This document shows positions 12,935 to 23,439 of a stretch of 64,000 nt of DNA, piece by piece. A program made the translations under genes and the position numbers. The notes below the pieces were generated by a model. The model worked only from the letters and a program-made list of their open reading frames with translations. It did not search any database and was not told where the DNA came from. The stretch is from Sisyra terminalis (lineage: Eukaryota > Arthropoda > Insecta > Neuroptera > Sisyridae). The DNA is taken from contig OY292278.1 in NCBI GenBank assembly GCA_958496175.1, forward strand, positions 7,378,001-7,442,000, read 5' to 3'. How positions within the stretch are numbered: position 1 is the stretch's first letter; every line of letters begins with the position of its first letter.

Positions 12935-13954
12935 TAGACTGATTCAAAAAATATGATGAAATTTTTTTTTCTTAATTATATCGAAAATATTGTTGGGAAT
13001 GAAAAAAAACTCCTGTGAAAGTTAAAGCTCTTAATATTAGTATTAAGAGGTGCCGCATCGAAAATTTCGATTTTCCATTTAAATAACATGGAAACAATAT
13101 TCTCTGGCACTTTGGAATTTTATAGCTCACGTTGGTGACAATATTTCGGAATGACCAAGGTAAATTCTTGTAGAAAATTGAACGATCTACAAAAAAGGTC
13201 TCCAGCAAGTTTTTGATATATTTATTCCTTCAAAAGTTATTCGAGGTTAAAGTTGAACTAAAGAGAAATTTTAATATTTTTTCAAATTTTTGACGCAACC
13301 ATCGATTTTATGAGAAAATTTTATAGGACATTTTTTGTAGAGCACTTTTTTTTCTATAACTTATCTCCATAAAAGTTTTTGATATATTTCACAGGTCCTA
13401 AGTTATTTGCATTAAACTGAAAATTCTCAGAATTATTATATTTTTAACATAAAAATTTTTTTTTTAATTTAATTAAATAATTTAGGGCCAGTGAAAAATA
13501 TCAAAAACTTTTATAGAGATAAGTTATAGAAAAAAAAGTGCTCTACAAAAAATGTCCAATAAAATTAATTTTCTCATAAAATCAATGGTTGCGTCAAAAA
13601 ATTGAAAAAATATTAAAATTTCTCTTTAGTTCAACTTTGACCTCGAATAACTTTTGAAGGAATAAATATATCAAAAACTTGTACAAGACCTTTTTTGTAG
13701 ATCGTTCAATTTTCTACAAGAATATACTTTGGTCATTCCGAAATATTGTCACCAACGTGAGCTATAAAATTCCAAAGTGCAAGAGAATATTGTTCCCATG
13801 TTATTTAAATGGAAAATCGAAATTTGCTATGCGGCACCTCTTAATATTAATATTAAGAGATTCAACTTTCACAGGATTTTTTTTGTCATTCCCAACAATA
13901 CTTTCGGTATAATTAAGAAAAAAAAATCATCATATTTTGAATCAGTTAAGTCTA
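12935..13954. mobile_element. hAT-like palindromic element, family H copy 3
   Basis: Complete 1.02-kb palindrome with TAGACTGATTC at the left. The right end GAATCAGTTAAGTCTA carries a small insertion. Flanking octamers are GTGTATAT and ATGCATAT, with two transitions between them. Both arms keep the same roughly 61-78-codon open frame, but on opposite strands. Confidence 0.8.
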
Positions 13955-13959
13955 ATGCA

Positions 13960-14520
13960 TATGTAAGTGAATGAATTATTTTTGTTAGGGGTGCATTGGA
14001 GTGCATAGCAAATTTAGAAAGGCTTAAGTGTTTTTCAGATGCCTCTTTGCTTGTATATTTGTTTAAGATGCGTTTCATCCAGATATTTTTTAAGCCTTGA
14101 CAGCTAGGAATTTATTTTATACACAAAAGTTTCATTGTTTTTACTTTGTAACATTAAACTTTTCGGCTAAAAATAATTTCCAGTACCCATGGATTCTTTC
14201 CAGTGTTTCTAATTACTAGGTCAGACCGTAGGTTGAGAGCACGAAACATATATTTCGAGTTCATTTGACTTTTGAACTTTGATTCAGTTAATGTAAGAGA
14301 ATTCAATTAATTTCTTTCCACTCATTTATAACACTGAGTCATCATGGATTAAGAGTACGGTGAGGGAAAAGAGGAGGAATGAATAATTGCAAGAGAATGT
14401 GCAATTTAACATGGATTTAATTATCATGCAATCTCATTCTCAACAATATTCATTAATAAAAATAAGTGGAAAAAGATTTTTTTTTTTGCAAAGCATAGAA
14501 CTATATGGGTTTTCCACTTA
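13960..14520. other. Intronic DNA left of varicose-like exon 2
   Basis: AT-rich DNA with no further exon that I can support. By the gene model it belongs to the second intron of the varicose-like gene. Confidence 0.35.
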
Positions 14521-14521
14521 C

Positions 14522-14643
14522 CTTGACTAGAGAATTTAGGATGGGACTATCCATGAGGCCTCGCAAAAAAATCAAATCTGTTTCATTAGCGCCCACTCGA
14601 CCGTTCAAATCGGCAATGTTGTCCCGCACGTGGCTAAATGCGG
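14522..14643 (-). CDS. vari: Varicose-like MAGUK, coding exon 2 (L27 domain)
   Basis: A 122-nt minus-strand exon with strong splice sites: acceptor TTTGATTACAG and donor CAAG|GTAAGT. It begins with two bases of a split codon and then encodes 40 residues that include AFSHVRDNIADLNG and ETDLIFLRGLMDSPI. This closely resembles the first L27 helices of MPP2/MPP6-type MAGUKs, whose Drosophila member is varicose. L27 domains pair with other scaffold proteins at the cell cortex; varicose is needed for septate junctions. Codon phase matches exon 1 at 23185-23281. Later exons (rest of L27, PDZ, SH3, GUK) are expected to the left and were not found here. The family call is firm; orthology to varicose rather than another p55-type MAGUK is inferred. 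Confidence 0.85.
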
Positions 14644-15092
14644 CTGTAATCAAAACGGAAAATTAAAATTTAATTTTAATTTTTTTAATTTCCAAAAAAA
14701 AAATCGATATAACTATCACACGTTGTATGTGAACTGTCGCCTAGTTCGACTGTGAAATGAGATCGACACATGCATATGTACAATAACGCCCATATGGACA
14801 AATATTGAGAATCAATCAATATCTAAAAATATATCAAACGCATCTGTACCGAACGTCGTTTTCGCTTTTCGTATTAGTATAATTTATGTTGGAAACTTAA
14901 ATTTATATGTTCCAACAGTTGTGGATTGGTATAAGTGGAAATATTTAAAGGGAAAGTGGTTCATCAAATTTTTTCAGATTCAAAACTTGAGAGATAAATT
15001 AGGCATAAATCCTGGTGGGGTAAATAATTAATAATGTTCTTGGGAACTTGGACTCAAATAATAAGATAATATTGTAACAGAAAGGGACAAAG

Positions 15093-15292
15093 TCTCTCTC
15101 TCTCTCTCTCTCTTTGTGCCATGCCGGCACGCGATTGGCTGAGTGACTTTTATCTCTCTCCCACCAATGCGAATGTACATATAGATTGTTCTCGAAGCAT
15201 CTAGTGGGTGGTGGAACATTCGCGAACATTGGAATATTCTAGAATGTTGGGTTGCAGGTATATAAGGCGCTTAGCTAAGGCCAGTTGACAGA
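15093..15292 (+). promoter_or_regulatory. Heat-shock-type promoter (GAGA, CCAAT, two HSEs, TATA)
   Basis: Elements in order: a CT run at 15093-15113, which is GAGAG on the other strand and a GAGA-factor site type; an inverted CCAAT box ATTGG at 15134-15138; heat-shock element 1, GAAcaTTCgcGAAcaTT, from 15214; heat-shock element 2, GAAtaTTCtaGAAtgTT, from 15232; TATATAA at 15259-15265; and an initiator-like CCAGTT near 15281. Perfect alternating GAA/TTC pentamers just upstream of a TATA box are the hallmark of hsp70-class promoters. Heat induction is inferred from these motifs. Confidence 0.75.
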
Positions 15293-15451
15293 AATCTGTA
15301 TCACAGTTCTGTATAGAAATTCAGTTGTGAATTTCCGTTACAACAAAGCGATTATTAGTGTGATTTGATTTAAAAGTGATTATTGTCATTTGAGTAATTG
15401 TGTTGACAAGTGTAATTGTGTAATAAAAAAAAGTGATTGTTAAGTGTGAAA

Positions 15452-15514
15452 ATGATTATTTATTTCCAAAAAAAAATAAAAGAACGAATAAACGCCATCT
15501 CAATACAGTTTTGA
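15452..15514 (+). CDS. Tiny ORF downstream of heat-shock promoter (20 aa)
   Basis: First ATG after the predicted start site, in the good context GTGAAAATG, about 165 nt into the predicted transcript. It encodes MIIYFQKKIKERINAISIQF and then stops. It does not resemble the start of Hsp70 or of a small heat-shock protein. An AATAAA follows at 15551-15556. The transcript may therefore be effectively non-coding, or a truncated remnant of a heat-shock gene whose coding region is gone. Confidence 0.25.
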   Translation: MIIYFQKKIKERINAISIQF

Positions 15515-15725
15515 GACGTCACGTCACAATATTTTCCGGAAGAAGTTGGAAATAAATACCAACAAAACGTTGAGACGATTTGAAAATTTAACGTCTTATT
15601 ATTTGAGTCCAAGTTCCCAAGAACATTATTAATTATTAGGCATAAAGTTCTCCAAATAGTTATGATTAGTATGGAAGATTTAAGCTTTAAAATCCTTGAG
15701 CATAAAAATATCTTGAACAAATAAA

Positions 15726-15843
15726 CCAGTGCTTCTCAATTTGGGGATTGTATCCCACAGAAAGTCAACTCAAAAACCAGATTTGTCTAATATATGCTAG
15801 GAAATATAAATTGGATACAGCACAAACAAGTTGGGAAGCACTG
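15726..15843. mobile_element. Small MITE with CAGTGCTTCTCAA-type ends
   Basis: About 118 bp bounded by CAGTGCTTCTCAA and the roughly inverted TTGGGAAGCACTG. Such ends occur in hAT-type MITEs. I could not identify a convincing target duplication. Confidence 0.4.
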
Positions 15844-16201
15844 GTTTTGATGGTTATTAAGGTGGCTAAATTGATGAAGGTTGTATAAAATTAGATTAAG
15901 ATTTGGAAAAGTTAAAGGTTTCCAAAATTTCTTTATAAGATATGCATAGGTAACTAAAGCATGGAGTAGTTCTTCTATAAATGAAAAAAAAGATAGGAGA
16001 TGAAAATATTAAACAAAAAGGATCAATAGTAAATCCATTATGTCCCAATTTTCAAAAATTAAAATATAAAAAGTTAAAAAAGAAATATAAAAGGGGTGGA
16101 TTATAAAAATCAGGGAAAGTACTTGTACTCCTTGATGAAAAAATTCTTTTATGCCTAAATTTCTCAAAATAAGATTTTTTCGCCGACTTTGAACAGTTTT
16201 A

Positions 16202-16301
16202 CTGTGTATACAATATATAGATTATATTGCGGTCCAATTTATGCAGTATAATTATACTACATACATTGGACCGCAATATATTCTATATAGTGTATACACA
16301 G
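16202..16301. mobile_element. 100-bp palindromic MITE, family C copy 1
   Basis: Runs from CTGTGTATACAATATATAG to the inverted form and is almost entirely one hairpin, with TTGCGGTCCAATTTATG in each arm. It has the intact GTGTATAC site that is interrupted in copy 2. About 45 bp of left flank (GACTTTGAACAGTT) is shared with 20225-20250 and 39772-39802. Confidence 0.7.
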
Positions 16302-16354
16302 CCTAAATTTCTATTAGGGTAGCTAGCAAAAATTAAGGGTCGAAAATTTATTTC

Positions 16355-16573
16355 GGCTCATGTCTACTTTAGCACACCCACAATTTGGCAATGTAGCATT
16401 TTCGACTTTGTTTTTAATTTAATTCGCGATATTTTTGTTAATTCAATTCTAATATGTTCTCTCTTTTGTGGCCAAATTTTCATTATGGACCAATTTAATC
16501 GCGAATTAAATTAAAAACAAAGTCGAAAATGCAACATTGCCAGATTGTGGGTGTGCTAAAATACACATGACCC
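16355..16573. mobile_element. P-superfamily MITE with perfect 8-bp target duplication
   Basis: A 219-bp element with long inverted ends starting GGCTCATGTCTACTTTAGC. It is flanked by identical octamers TTTATTTC at 16347-16354 and 16574-16581. Its ends match those of the 999-bp element at 36911-37909, which retains a THAP-like gene start, so this is a short non-autonomous member of the same family. An 8-bp duplication is usual for P elements. Confidence 0.75.
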
Positions 16574-16664
16574 TTTATTTCAACAATTGGGAGTTAACAT
16601 GCCATTATTGAGACGAAAAATCTATTGGAACTTTTGGAGTACAAGCATAACACAACTTGGGTAA

Positions 16665-17030
16665 CTTATCGATTATTTTAACGTTTACTATATCTAAATA
16701 TTTTTTCTTTAAAATTATACAGGGTTATTAAATCAAAATTTGAAATTTTCCGAATTATTAAACAAAAATTTTAGTTTTTATATCCATAATTAAATAGATT
16801 GAATTTAAAACTAGTTTTCATTTTGAATTAGACGCGCTTATTTTTAATCTGAATGCTGCCACTATTGCATTGTACTCATAGCCGACTTCAAGTATGTTTC
16901 GTGTCTTTTTCTATCTTTAATATTTGAATATATTGGTCTTTGTTGCATATGAAACCATCTTATTCGATAGATGTGCCATCTAGCCATAAAAAGTTGTTAA
17001 GTTTCAATCAGCATGAAATTATTTTAAAAT
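16665..17030. repeat. Diverged inverted repeat A, left copy
   Basis: Matches 18955-19273 in inverted orientation with many substitutions. Shared blocks include AAGATGGTTTCAT (inverted) and AAGTCGGCTATGA (inverted). It adjoins the outer end of the recent 1,028-bp inverted duplication. Confidence 0.6.
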
Positions 17031-17044
17031 GAATGAATTATTTT

Positions 17045-18072
17045 ATTAAGAAAAAAAAATCATCATTTTTTTATGAATCAGTCTAGTATACACAGTATAA
17101 CTGTTCAAAGTCAGCGAAAAAATCTAATTTTAAATCTTAAGTTGCATAACAAAGAAGTCACTCAATATCCAATCTTAAGAAAGGAAAAGTTATTTGAATT
17201 TTAAACAGTTACCAAATGCTTTTGACCAAAGAAAATATAAAAGTTAAGTGAACCCATAAGACAAAAATGCTTCCAGAATTTCAATGAGGCACTTCCATCG
17301 ACCAATTTACATAAAACTAGCATTCAGATATAAATTCTTTTGGAAAAAGTCGCATATAAAAAAAATAAACTTTTTTTTTTGTTGTTTAAAGAAGTTGCTG
17401 ACGCACTGAAAATATAAAATAAATAGTTATGTAATTTTTTTTCTACAAATATAACTCGGAATAGTTGAAATTTTTTACGCTAAGAAGAAATTTCGTCCAA
17501 GTTTTGCTCGACTCATATGTTTTTGAATCAATCAATCGCTGATCAACACTTGACATTGATCGTTATTGATCTTCCGATCGATCAGCAGTCGACGCATCAA
17601 CAAATTAAAAAGCACTCAAATGTTTCATCTTTCGTTAGACGCCGCGTCGCGACGTCAACTTAATGGAAAACCCATCGAAATTATTACCAATAAAAAATCA
17701 ACCTAGAAATAAACATAAAGCCGTTTTTATTTTCAGTGTTTAATTTTGATTTTTTGGTAATATGTACGGCAAATGTTAGTCCTACTTACATTTGAAGTAA
17801 AATTTCTTTAGTGAAAGATCTACTTGGACGATTTAAATGGGTACCACTTAAAGTAGGCAAGGCAAAAGATCTAGCCGATTAGGCATTCTATTTTTAGTTT
17901 TTTTAAGCTATGTTCCATCAATTCGACCATTTTGTAACTTTAATAAGTCAACTAATTAGAAAATACGATATATATTTTTCTTAGGTGTCACTTAGGAATT
18001 GGTATAAAAAACCATCCCCAAAAAATATTCTTCTCGTTTTTTGCAGTAACTAATATTACAATAATTCTAAAA
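17045..18072. repeat. 1,028-bp inverted duplication, left arm
   Basis: Almost identical to the reverse complement of 19274-20301, with equal arm lengths. By eye I found one difference: AGATCT near 17870 against AGAGCT in the other arm. The outer end contains the terminal ~40 bp of a family H element (GAATCAGTCTA at 17074-17084), so the duplication copied part of that element and post-dates its insertion at 20261. No gene is recognised inside. A GC-richer patch near 17520-17660 includes the palindromic CCGATCGATC. Confidence 0.85.
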
Positions 18073-18216
18073 AGAAAATGCAATTAGTTTATTGATAATC
18101 ATGTGTAGTTTCAATACCATTAAGAAGTACTGAGAAAAAAAATATTTACGTTAAGGGTGGTCACCCCCATTATTCCCTGATTGTGGTGGTTAAGGATATG
18201 AGATTAAGTATCTGAC

Positions 18217-18462
18217 TCGTTTATTTTGAAAGTGGAGTAAGTCCATTTCAGGGACGGGGTCTAAATGGTGATTCTTCTTTTTGTAACTAGAACAAAGTAT
18301 GTTAATTATTTAACTGCTAAGTTTTCACAAATTACTGATTTTAACAAAACCGCCAATTATTCCCTCCTCATTAGTATCTCATGTTCCTATGGTTAAAAAT
18401 GAGAACACTATAAGGATTGTTCTTGAAACTGATTCGACTTAACTCACTTTCAAAATAAACGG
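18217..18462. mobile_element. MITE, family D copy 2
   Basis: Same element as 6254-6486: TCGTTTATTTTGAAAGTG at the left, CACTTTCAAAATAAACGG at the right, and a shared internal ACTAGAACAAAGTATG. It lies in the spacer of the large inverted duplication and has no counterpart in the arms. Confidence 0.6.
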
Positions 18463-18954
18463 CGCATATGTCTCTTTTAGATGAAAAACAAGGTAAAAAT
18501 TGCCATTTTCATTTTGGGGGTGAAAATAGGAGCAACAAGAAAACTATAACCCCTTTTTTCTCCAAAGTGTCCTACAAATATAATTTATAAATGGTCCTAG
18601 AGGGAAATAAGAAATAAATGTTAAACAAAGAACTATATGTATTAAATTATTGAAGAAAATTTACCATGTTCAAAGCACGATTTGAAATTTTAACAGGAAA
18701 GAAAAAATGTACAAAAATTAATTATTGGTTCAATTTTTTTTGCGTTCTCAACTGAAACCAAATTTTTGGGCTAAAGGGTCCTAAAAGTTACTAGATATTT
18801 TCATATGACAAAGATAAAACATGCTTTAATATCAATGATAAAAAAAGATACGATATACATTTGAACTCAGCTATAGTTACAACGCAACAGGAGCAATATT
18901 CAGAGAAGCCAAAATTAATTTACTAATTAAAAAATAATTTCATGTTGATTGAAA

Positions 18955-19273
18955 ATTAACAACTTTTTATAGTTAGATGGCACATCAATCGAATAAGATG
19001 GTTTCATGTGCAACAAAGACCAATATATTCAAATATCAAAGATAGAAAAAGAGATGAAACATACTTGAAGTCGGCTATGACTGCAATGCAATAGTGGCAG
19101 CATTCAGATTAAAAATAAGCATATCTAATTCAAAATGAAAACTATTTTTAAATTCAATCTATTGAATTATTGATATAAAAATTAAAAATTTTGTTTATTA
19201 ATTTGGAAAATTTCAAATTTTGATTTAATAAATCTGTACAAGTTTAAAGAAAAAAAAAAGATATAGTAAACAC
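18955..19273. repeat. Diverged inverted repeat A, right copy
   Basis: Inverted relative of 16665-17030, directly abutting the inner end of the right arm at 19274. In the minus direction the order is recent arm then repeat A, while on the left the order differs. The region is therefore a rearranged mosaic, not one simple palindrome. Confidence 0.6.
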
Positions 19274-20301
19274 TTTTAGAATTATTGTAATATTAGTTAC
19301 TGCAAAAAACGAGAAGAATATTTTTTGGGGATGGTTTTTTATACCAATTCCTAAGTGACACCTAAGAAAAATATATATCGTATTTTCTAATTAGTTGACT
19401 TATTAAAGTTACAAAATGGTCGAATTGATGGAACATAGCTTAAAAAAACTAAAAATAGAATGCCTAATCGGCTAGCTCTTTTGCCTTGCCTACTTTAAGT
19501 GGTACCCATTTAAATCGTCCAAGTAGATCTTTCACTAAAGAAATTTTACTTCAAATGTAAGTAGGACTAACATTTGCCGTACATATTACCAAAAAATCAA
19601 AATTAAACACTGAAAATAAAAACGGCTTTATGTTTATTTCTAGGTTGATTTTTTATTGGTAATAATTTCGATGGGTTTTCCATTAAGTTGACGTCGCGAC
19701 GCGGCGTCTAACGAAAGATGAAACATTTGAGTGCTTTTTAATTTGTTGATGCGTCGACTGCTGATCGATCGGAAGATCAATAACGATCAATGTCAAGTGT
19801 TGATCAGCGATTGATTGATTCAAAAACATATGAGTCGAGCAAAACTTGGACGAAATTTCTTCTTAGCGTAAAAAATTTCAACTATTCCGAGTTATATTTG
19901 TAGAAAAAAAATTACATAACTATTTATTTTATATTTTCAGTGCGTCAGCAACTTCTTTAAACAACAAAAAAAAAAGTTTATTTTTTTTATATGCGACTTT
20001 TTCCAAAAGAATTTATATCTGAATGCTAGTTTTATGTAAATTGGTCGATGGAAGTGCCTCATTGAAATTCTGGAAGCATTTTTGTCTTATGGGTTCACTT
20101 AACTTTTATATTTTCTTTGGTCAAAAGCATTTGGTAACTGTTTAAAATTCAAATAACTTTTCCTTTCTTAAGATTGGATATTGAGTGACTTCTTTGTTAT
20201 GCAACTTAAGATTTAAAATTAGATTTTTTCGCTGACTTTGAACAGTTATACTGTGTATACTAGACTGATTCATAAAAAAATGATGATTTTTTTTTCTTAA
20301 T
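19274..20301. repeat. 1,028-bp inverted duplication, right arm
   Basis: Reverse complement of 17045-18072 at near-perfect identity, with a spacer of about 1.2 kb. Its outer 41 bp are the left end of family H copy 5, which continues intact to 21284. This side is therefore the source of the shared end fragment. Confidence 0.85.
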
Positions 20302-21284
20302 TATATCGAAAATATTGTTGGGAATGACAAAAAAAAAATCCTGTGAAAGTTTAAGCTCTTAATATTAATATTAAGAGATGCCGCATCGCAAAATTTCGTT
20401 TTTCCATTTAAATAACATGGCAACAGTATTCTCTTGCACTTTGGAATTTTGTAGGTCACGTTGGTGACAATATTTCGGAATGACCAAGGTATATTCTTGT
20501 AGAAAATTGAACGATCTACAAAAAAGGTCTCGTACAAGTTTTTGATATATTTATTCCTTCAAAAGTTATTCGAACGATAGATAAATCTATCGATATACTA
20601 TAGATTATTTTTAATATTTTTTCAATTTTTTGACGCAACCATCGATTTTATGAGAAAATTTTATAGGACATTTTTTGTAGAGCTTTTTTTTTCCTATAAC
20701 ATATCTTCGTAAACGTTTTTGATATTTTTCACAGGTCCTAAGTTATTTAATTAAAATAAAAAAAAAAAATTATGTTAAAAATATAATAATTCAGGGAATT
20801 TTCAGTTTAATGCAAATAACATAGGACCTGTGAAAAATATCGAAAACTTTTATAGAGATAAGTTATAGACAAAAAAGTGCTCTACAAAAAATGTCCTATA
20901 AAATTTTCTCATAAAATCGATGGTTTTGTCAAAAAATTTAAAAAATATTATTATAAAATTTCTCTTTAGTGCAACTTTGACCTCGAATAACTTTTGAAGG
21001 AATAAATATATCAAAAACTTGCTGCAGACCTTTTTTGTAGATCGTTCAATTTTCAACAAGAATATACCTTGGTCATTCCGAAATATTGTCACCAACGTGA
21101 GCTATAAAATTCCAAAGTGCAAGAGAATATTTTTCCCATATTATTTAAATGGAAAATCGAAATTTGCGATGCGGCACCTCTTAATATTAATATATAGAGC
21201 TTAACTTCCATAGGTTTTTTTTATCATTCCCAACAATATTTTTGATATAATTAAGAAAAAAAAATCATTTTTTTTATCAGTCTA
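20261..21284. mobile_element. hAT-like palindromic element, family H copy 5, with proven target site
   Basis: Complete 1.02-kb palindrome, TAGACTGATTC to ATCAGTCTA. It is flanked by identical octamers GTGTATAC at 20253-20260 and 21285-21292. It interrupts a family C element: the uninterrupted copies at 16202 and 39803 read CTGTGTATACAATATA with a single GTGTATAC, so the empty site is visible in this window. This fixes the element ends and an 8-bp duplication, as in hAT transposons. Confidence 0.9.
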
Positions 21285-21837
21285 GTGTATACAATATATA
21301 AAATATTTTGCGGTCCAATTTATGTAGTATAATTTAATATAATAATATATAAAAGTCATACCATAAACATAAATTTGAACAGAAGTTCAAACAAAAATAT
21401 TCGTGACGTATTGTCCAGATACGTATTTCGATTGCCAAGCAATCTTAAAAAGGTAATAAACTGGGAAAATGGACCAATTCAAAATTCGGCACTTTTCGGG
21501 TTGCTTACGAAGGATTCGGTGAAAGTAAGGAAATTTGGGAACACCCCCCCTCCTCCATAATCACATCGCCAAAAAAGAAAGACACGCCTTATTAATTCGT
21601 CAATTCGTGATTATTTTGTGAATCATCACAAAGCCGTTACGGAGTGATCTAAACTACTTAATGACCACTGAGGAAGATTGCTTGGCATTCGAAATACGTA
21701 TTTGGGCAATACGTCATGAATATTTTTGTTTGAACATCTGTTCAAATTTATGTTAAAGGTATGATTTATATATTATTATTATATTAAATTATACTACATA
21801 AATTAGATCGCAATATATTCTATATATTGTATACACA
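21285..21837. mobile_element. TIR element, family C copy 2 (interrupted)
   Basis: Right part of a family C element whose first bases lie at 20251-20260, split by the hAT-like insertion. The ends carry TGCGGTCCAATTTATG and an inverted counterpart. Inside it shares TCGTGACGTATTGTCC and GAAAATGGACCAATTC with 39803-40610. Part of one arm is deleted, so it is no longer a full palindrome. Confidence 0.7.
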
Positions 21838-21839
21838 CC

Positions 21840-23180
21840 TTAAGATTTATTTATTCAAAAATTTGCAAAAAAAAAACCAACAAATAGTAAACGAAGAATT
21901 GAATTCTGAAACAAATTATTCCAATATTTAAACTTATTTGAAAAGATGTAAATAAAATGACTTTTTGAAACCTTAATAATGCACCGAAATCTTTGAGGTC
22001 TTAGAATATATTATATAAAAGGCTTCAAGCTTCTTTTCTGGGTAGGAAATAGCCTTATATTTTTAGGGTGTCAATTCAGCTATGACGAAGTTAGAAGGTT
22101 TGTTTCCACACCCTACAAGAAAAGAAGCAAAGAATGCACTTCCTTGCATTTATATCAAAAAAATTCAAGGCAAAGAATTTGAATTAGATCAAAGCTAATT
22201 GAATTTTCGATTTTTATGTTTGGAATCTTTGAAGGGGCAATTATTTTTATGGAATTAGTCATCATAGAGTCGCATATTTATTGAATTGAACGAGATGATT
22301 GAAATCTTTTTAATTTTTTAAAATGCATTAAAACTTCGGCTGAAATTATTCACTATTTGTAATAAATTATATTGAAATTAATGATTTGGATTTACGTTTT
22401 TTCAGTACGTATAAAAATGCGTAACAAAAAACATTCAACGCAAATTTTACACCCTAAATCCTTTTCGGTAATATCCCTATTTTCCGGGTAAATCAGCCAC
22501 TATTGGAAAAGGCTACGATAGTGGATTGAAAGTCTTTTTAATCATACCAAAGAAATGCAATTTCACGCCAAAATCGCCATAAATTTTGCTGAAACTTTGT
22601 ACAAATCATTTCAACCCTTACATTACTACTCGAATAATTCTATAACGTAGGCAGTAGCAAAGCAAATATTTACTAATAATAAAACTACATTTCATTTTCC
22701 CGAGGGTGAAATTTGCCAAATGAAGGGTGAAAACCATAACGTTTAATTGAAACGCAAATAATACGCCTTAATATCGTTAAAGCTAATAGACGCCACATAT
22801 TTACAACTTTCTTTGTTAGGATAATATAAATTTATTAGGTCTGGGTGGCTTTCAACGGAGTAAACTTTCTCGACGAAATTCCTAATGGAAAAATTCTCTT
22901 CTCCATCGTTTATGAAATGCTAAAGATTGAAATCAAAAATCGTAAAACAATTAGAAAAAGAATTTAAAGCATTTTAAACATTCTCATATCAAGGCCTTTT
23001 TGTGTTAATTTTCTTGCAAACATCTTACATAATTTATGGGGGGCAGTTTTTTGGGTGACCCAAATTTTTTTTGGGGTATTAGGGTATGAAAATAAGGGTG
23101 ATTTTTATCAAGCTTGCGTGTGTAGTTTTCTTTTGGAAAACTGTGTTAATAAAAGGAGTTGGGGATGAAGATTGAAATCT
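21840..23180. other. Intronic DNA, nothing recognised
   Basis: Lies within the modelled first intron of the varicose-like gene. AT-rich with scattered short open frames and no plausible splice-flanked exon. Confidence 0.35.
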
Positions 23181-23184
23181 TTAC

Positions 23185-23281
23185 CGTTGTCAAGTTCGGT
23201 TGATTTGGTGGCCGTCATTTGGTCCATGCTTTGGAGAAGCATTCTTCTGTCGTGTCTCTCTTTCTTGCCGAAGAACACCAT
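23185..23281 (-). CDS. vari: Varicose-like MAGUK, coding exon 1 with start codon
   Basis: Minus-strand ATG at 23281 in context AATAATATGG/ATAATGGTG. It encodes 32 residues, MVFFGKKERHDRR then MLLQSMDQMTATKSTELDN, and splits its last codon after G at 23185, where donor CAACG|GTAAAG begins. Joining this G to the CC that opens exon 2 restores an Ala codon and the frame, giving ...ELDN-A-AFSHVRDN. The basic N-terminal tail preceding an L27 domain fits a MAGUK. The phase match and the uninterrupted frame support the join; the 8.5-kb intron between the exons is unusually long and full of repeats. A cDNA would confirm it. Confidence 0.65.
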
Positions 23282-23439
23282 TATTATATCACATATCTTG
23301 TAAGGGGTTAAACGCACTGGGAAGATTTTCGTCCACTACTTTGTCTCACTTGAAATTTACCACTTGGTGATGGGTTTTTCTTTTTTGTGTTAACATTTTT
23401 TTTTATTTTCTAATGTGGAATTAATGGCATTTTTTGTTT

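Larger units (their letters stand above)
14998..15646 (+). mobile_element. Heat-shock-promoter cassette flanked by 12-bp direct repeats
   Basis: The direct repeats ATTAGGCATAAA at 14998-15009 and 15635-15646 bracket a segment of about 625 bp. Inside it lies a perfect 44-bp inverted repeat, 15023-15066 against 15594-15637. Between the arms are a full heat-shock-type promoter, a leader-like region, a 20-codon ORF and an AATAAA. The layout suggests a mobile or duplicated unit inserted in the varicose-like intron, antisense to that gene. No transposase or chaperone coding sequence is present. Confidence 0.55.
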
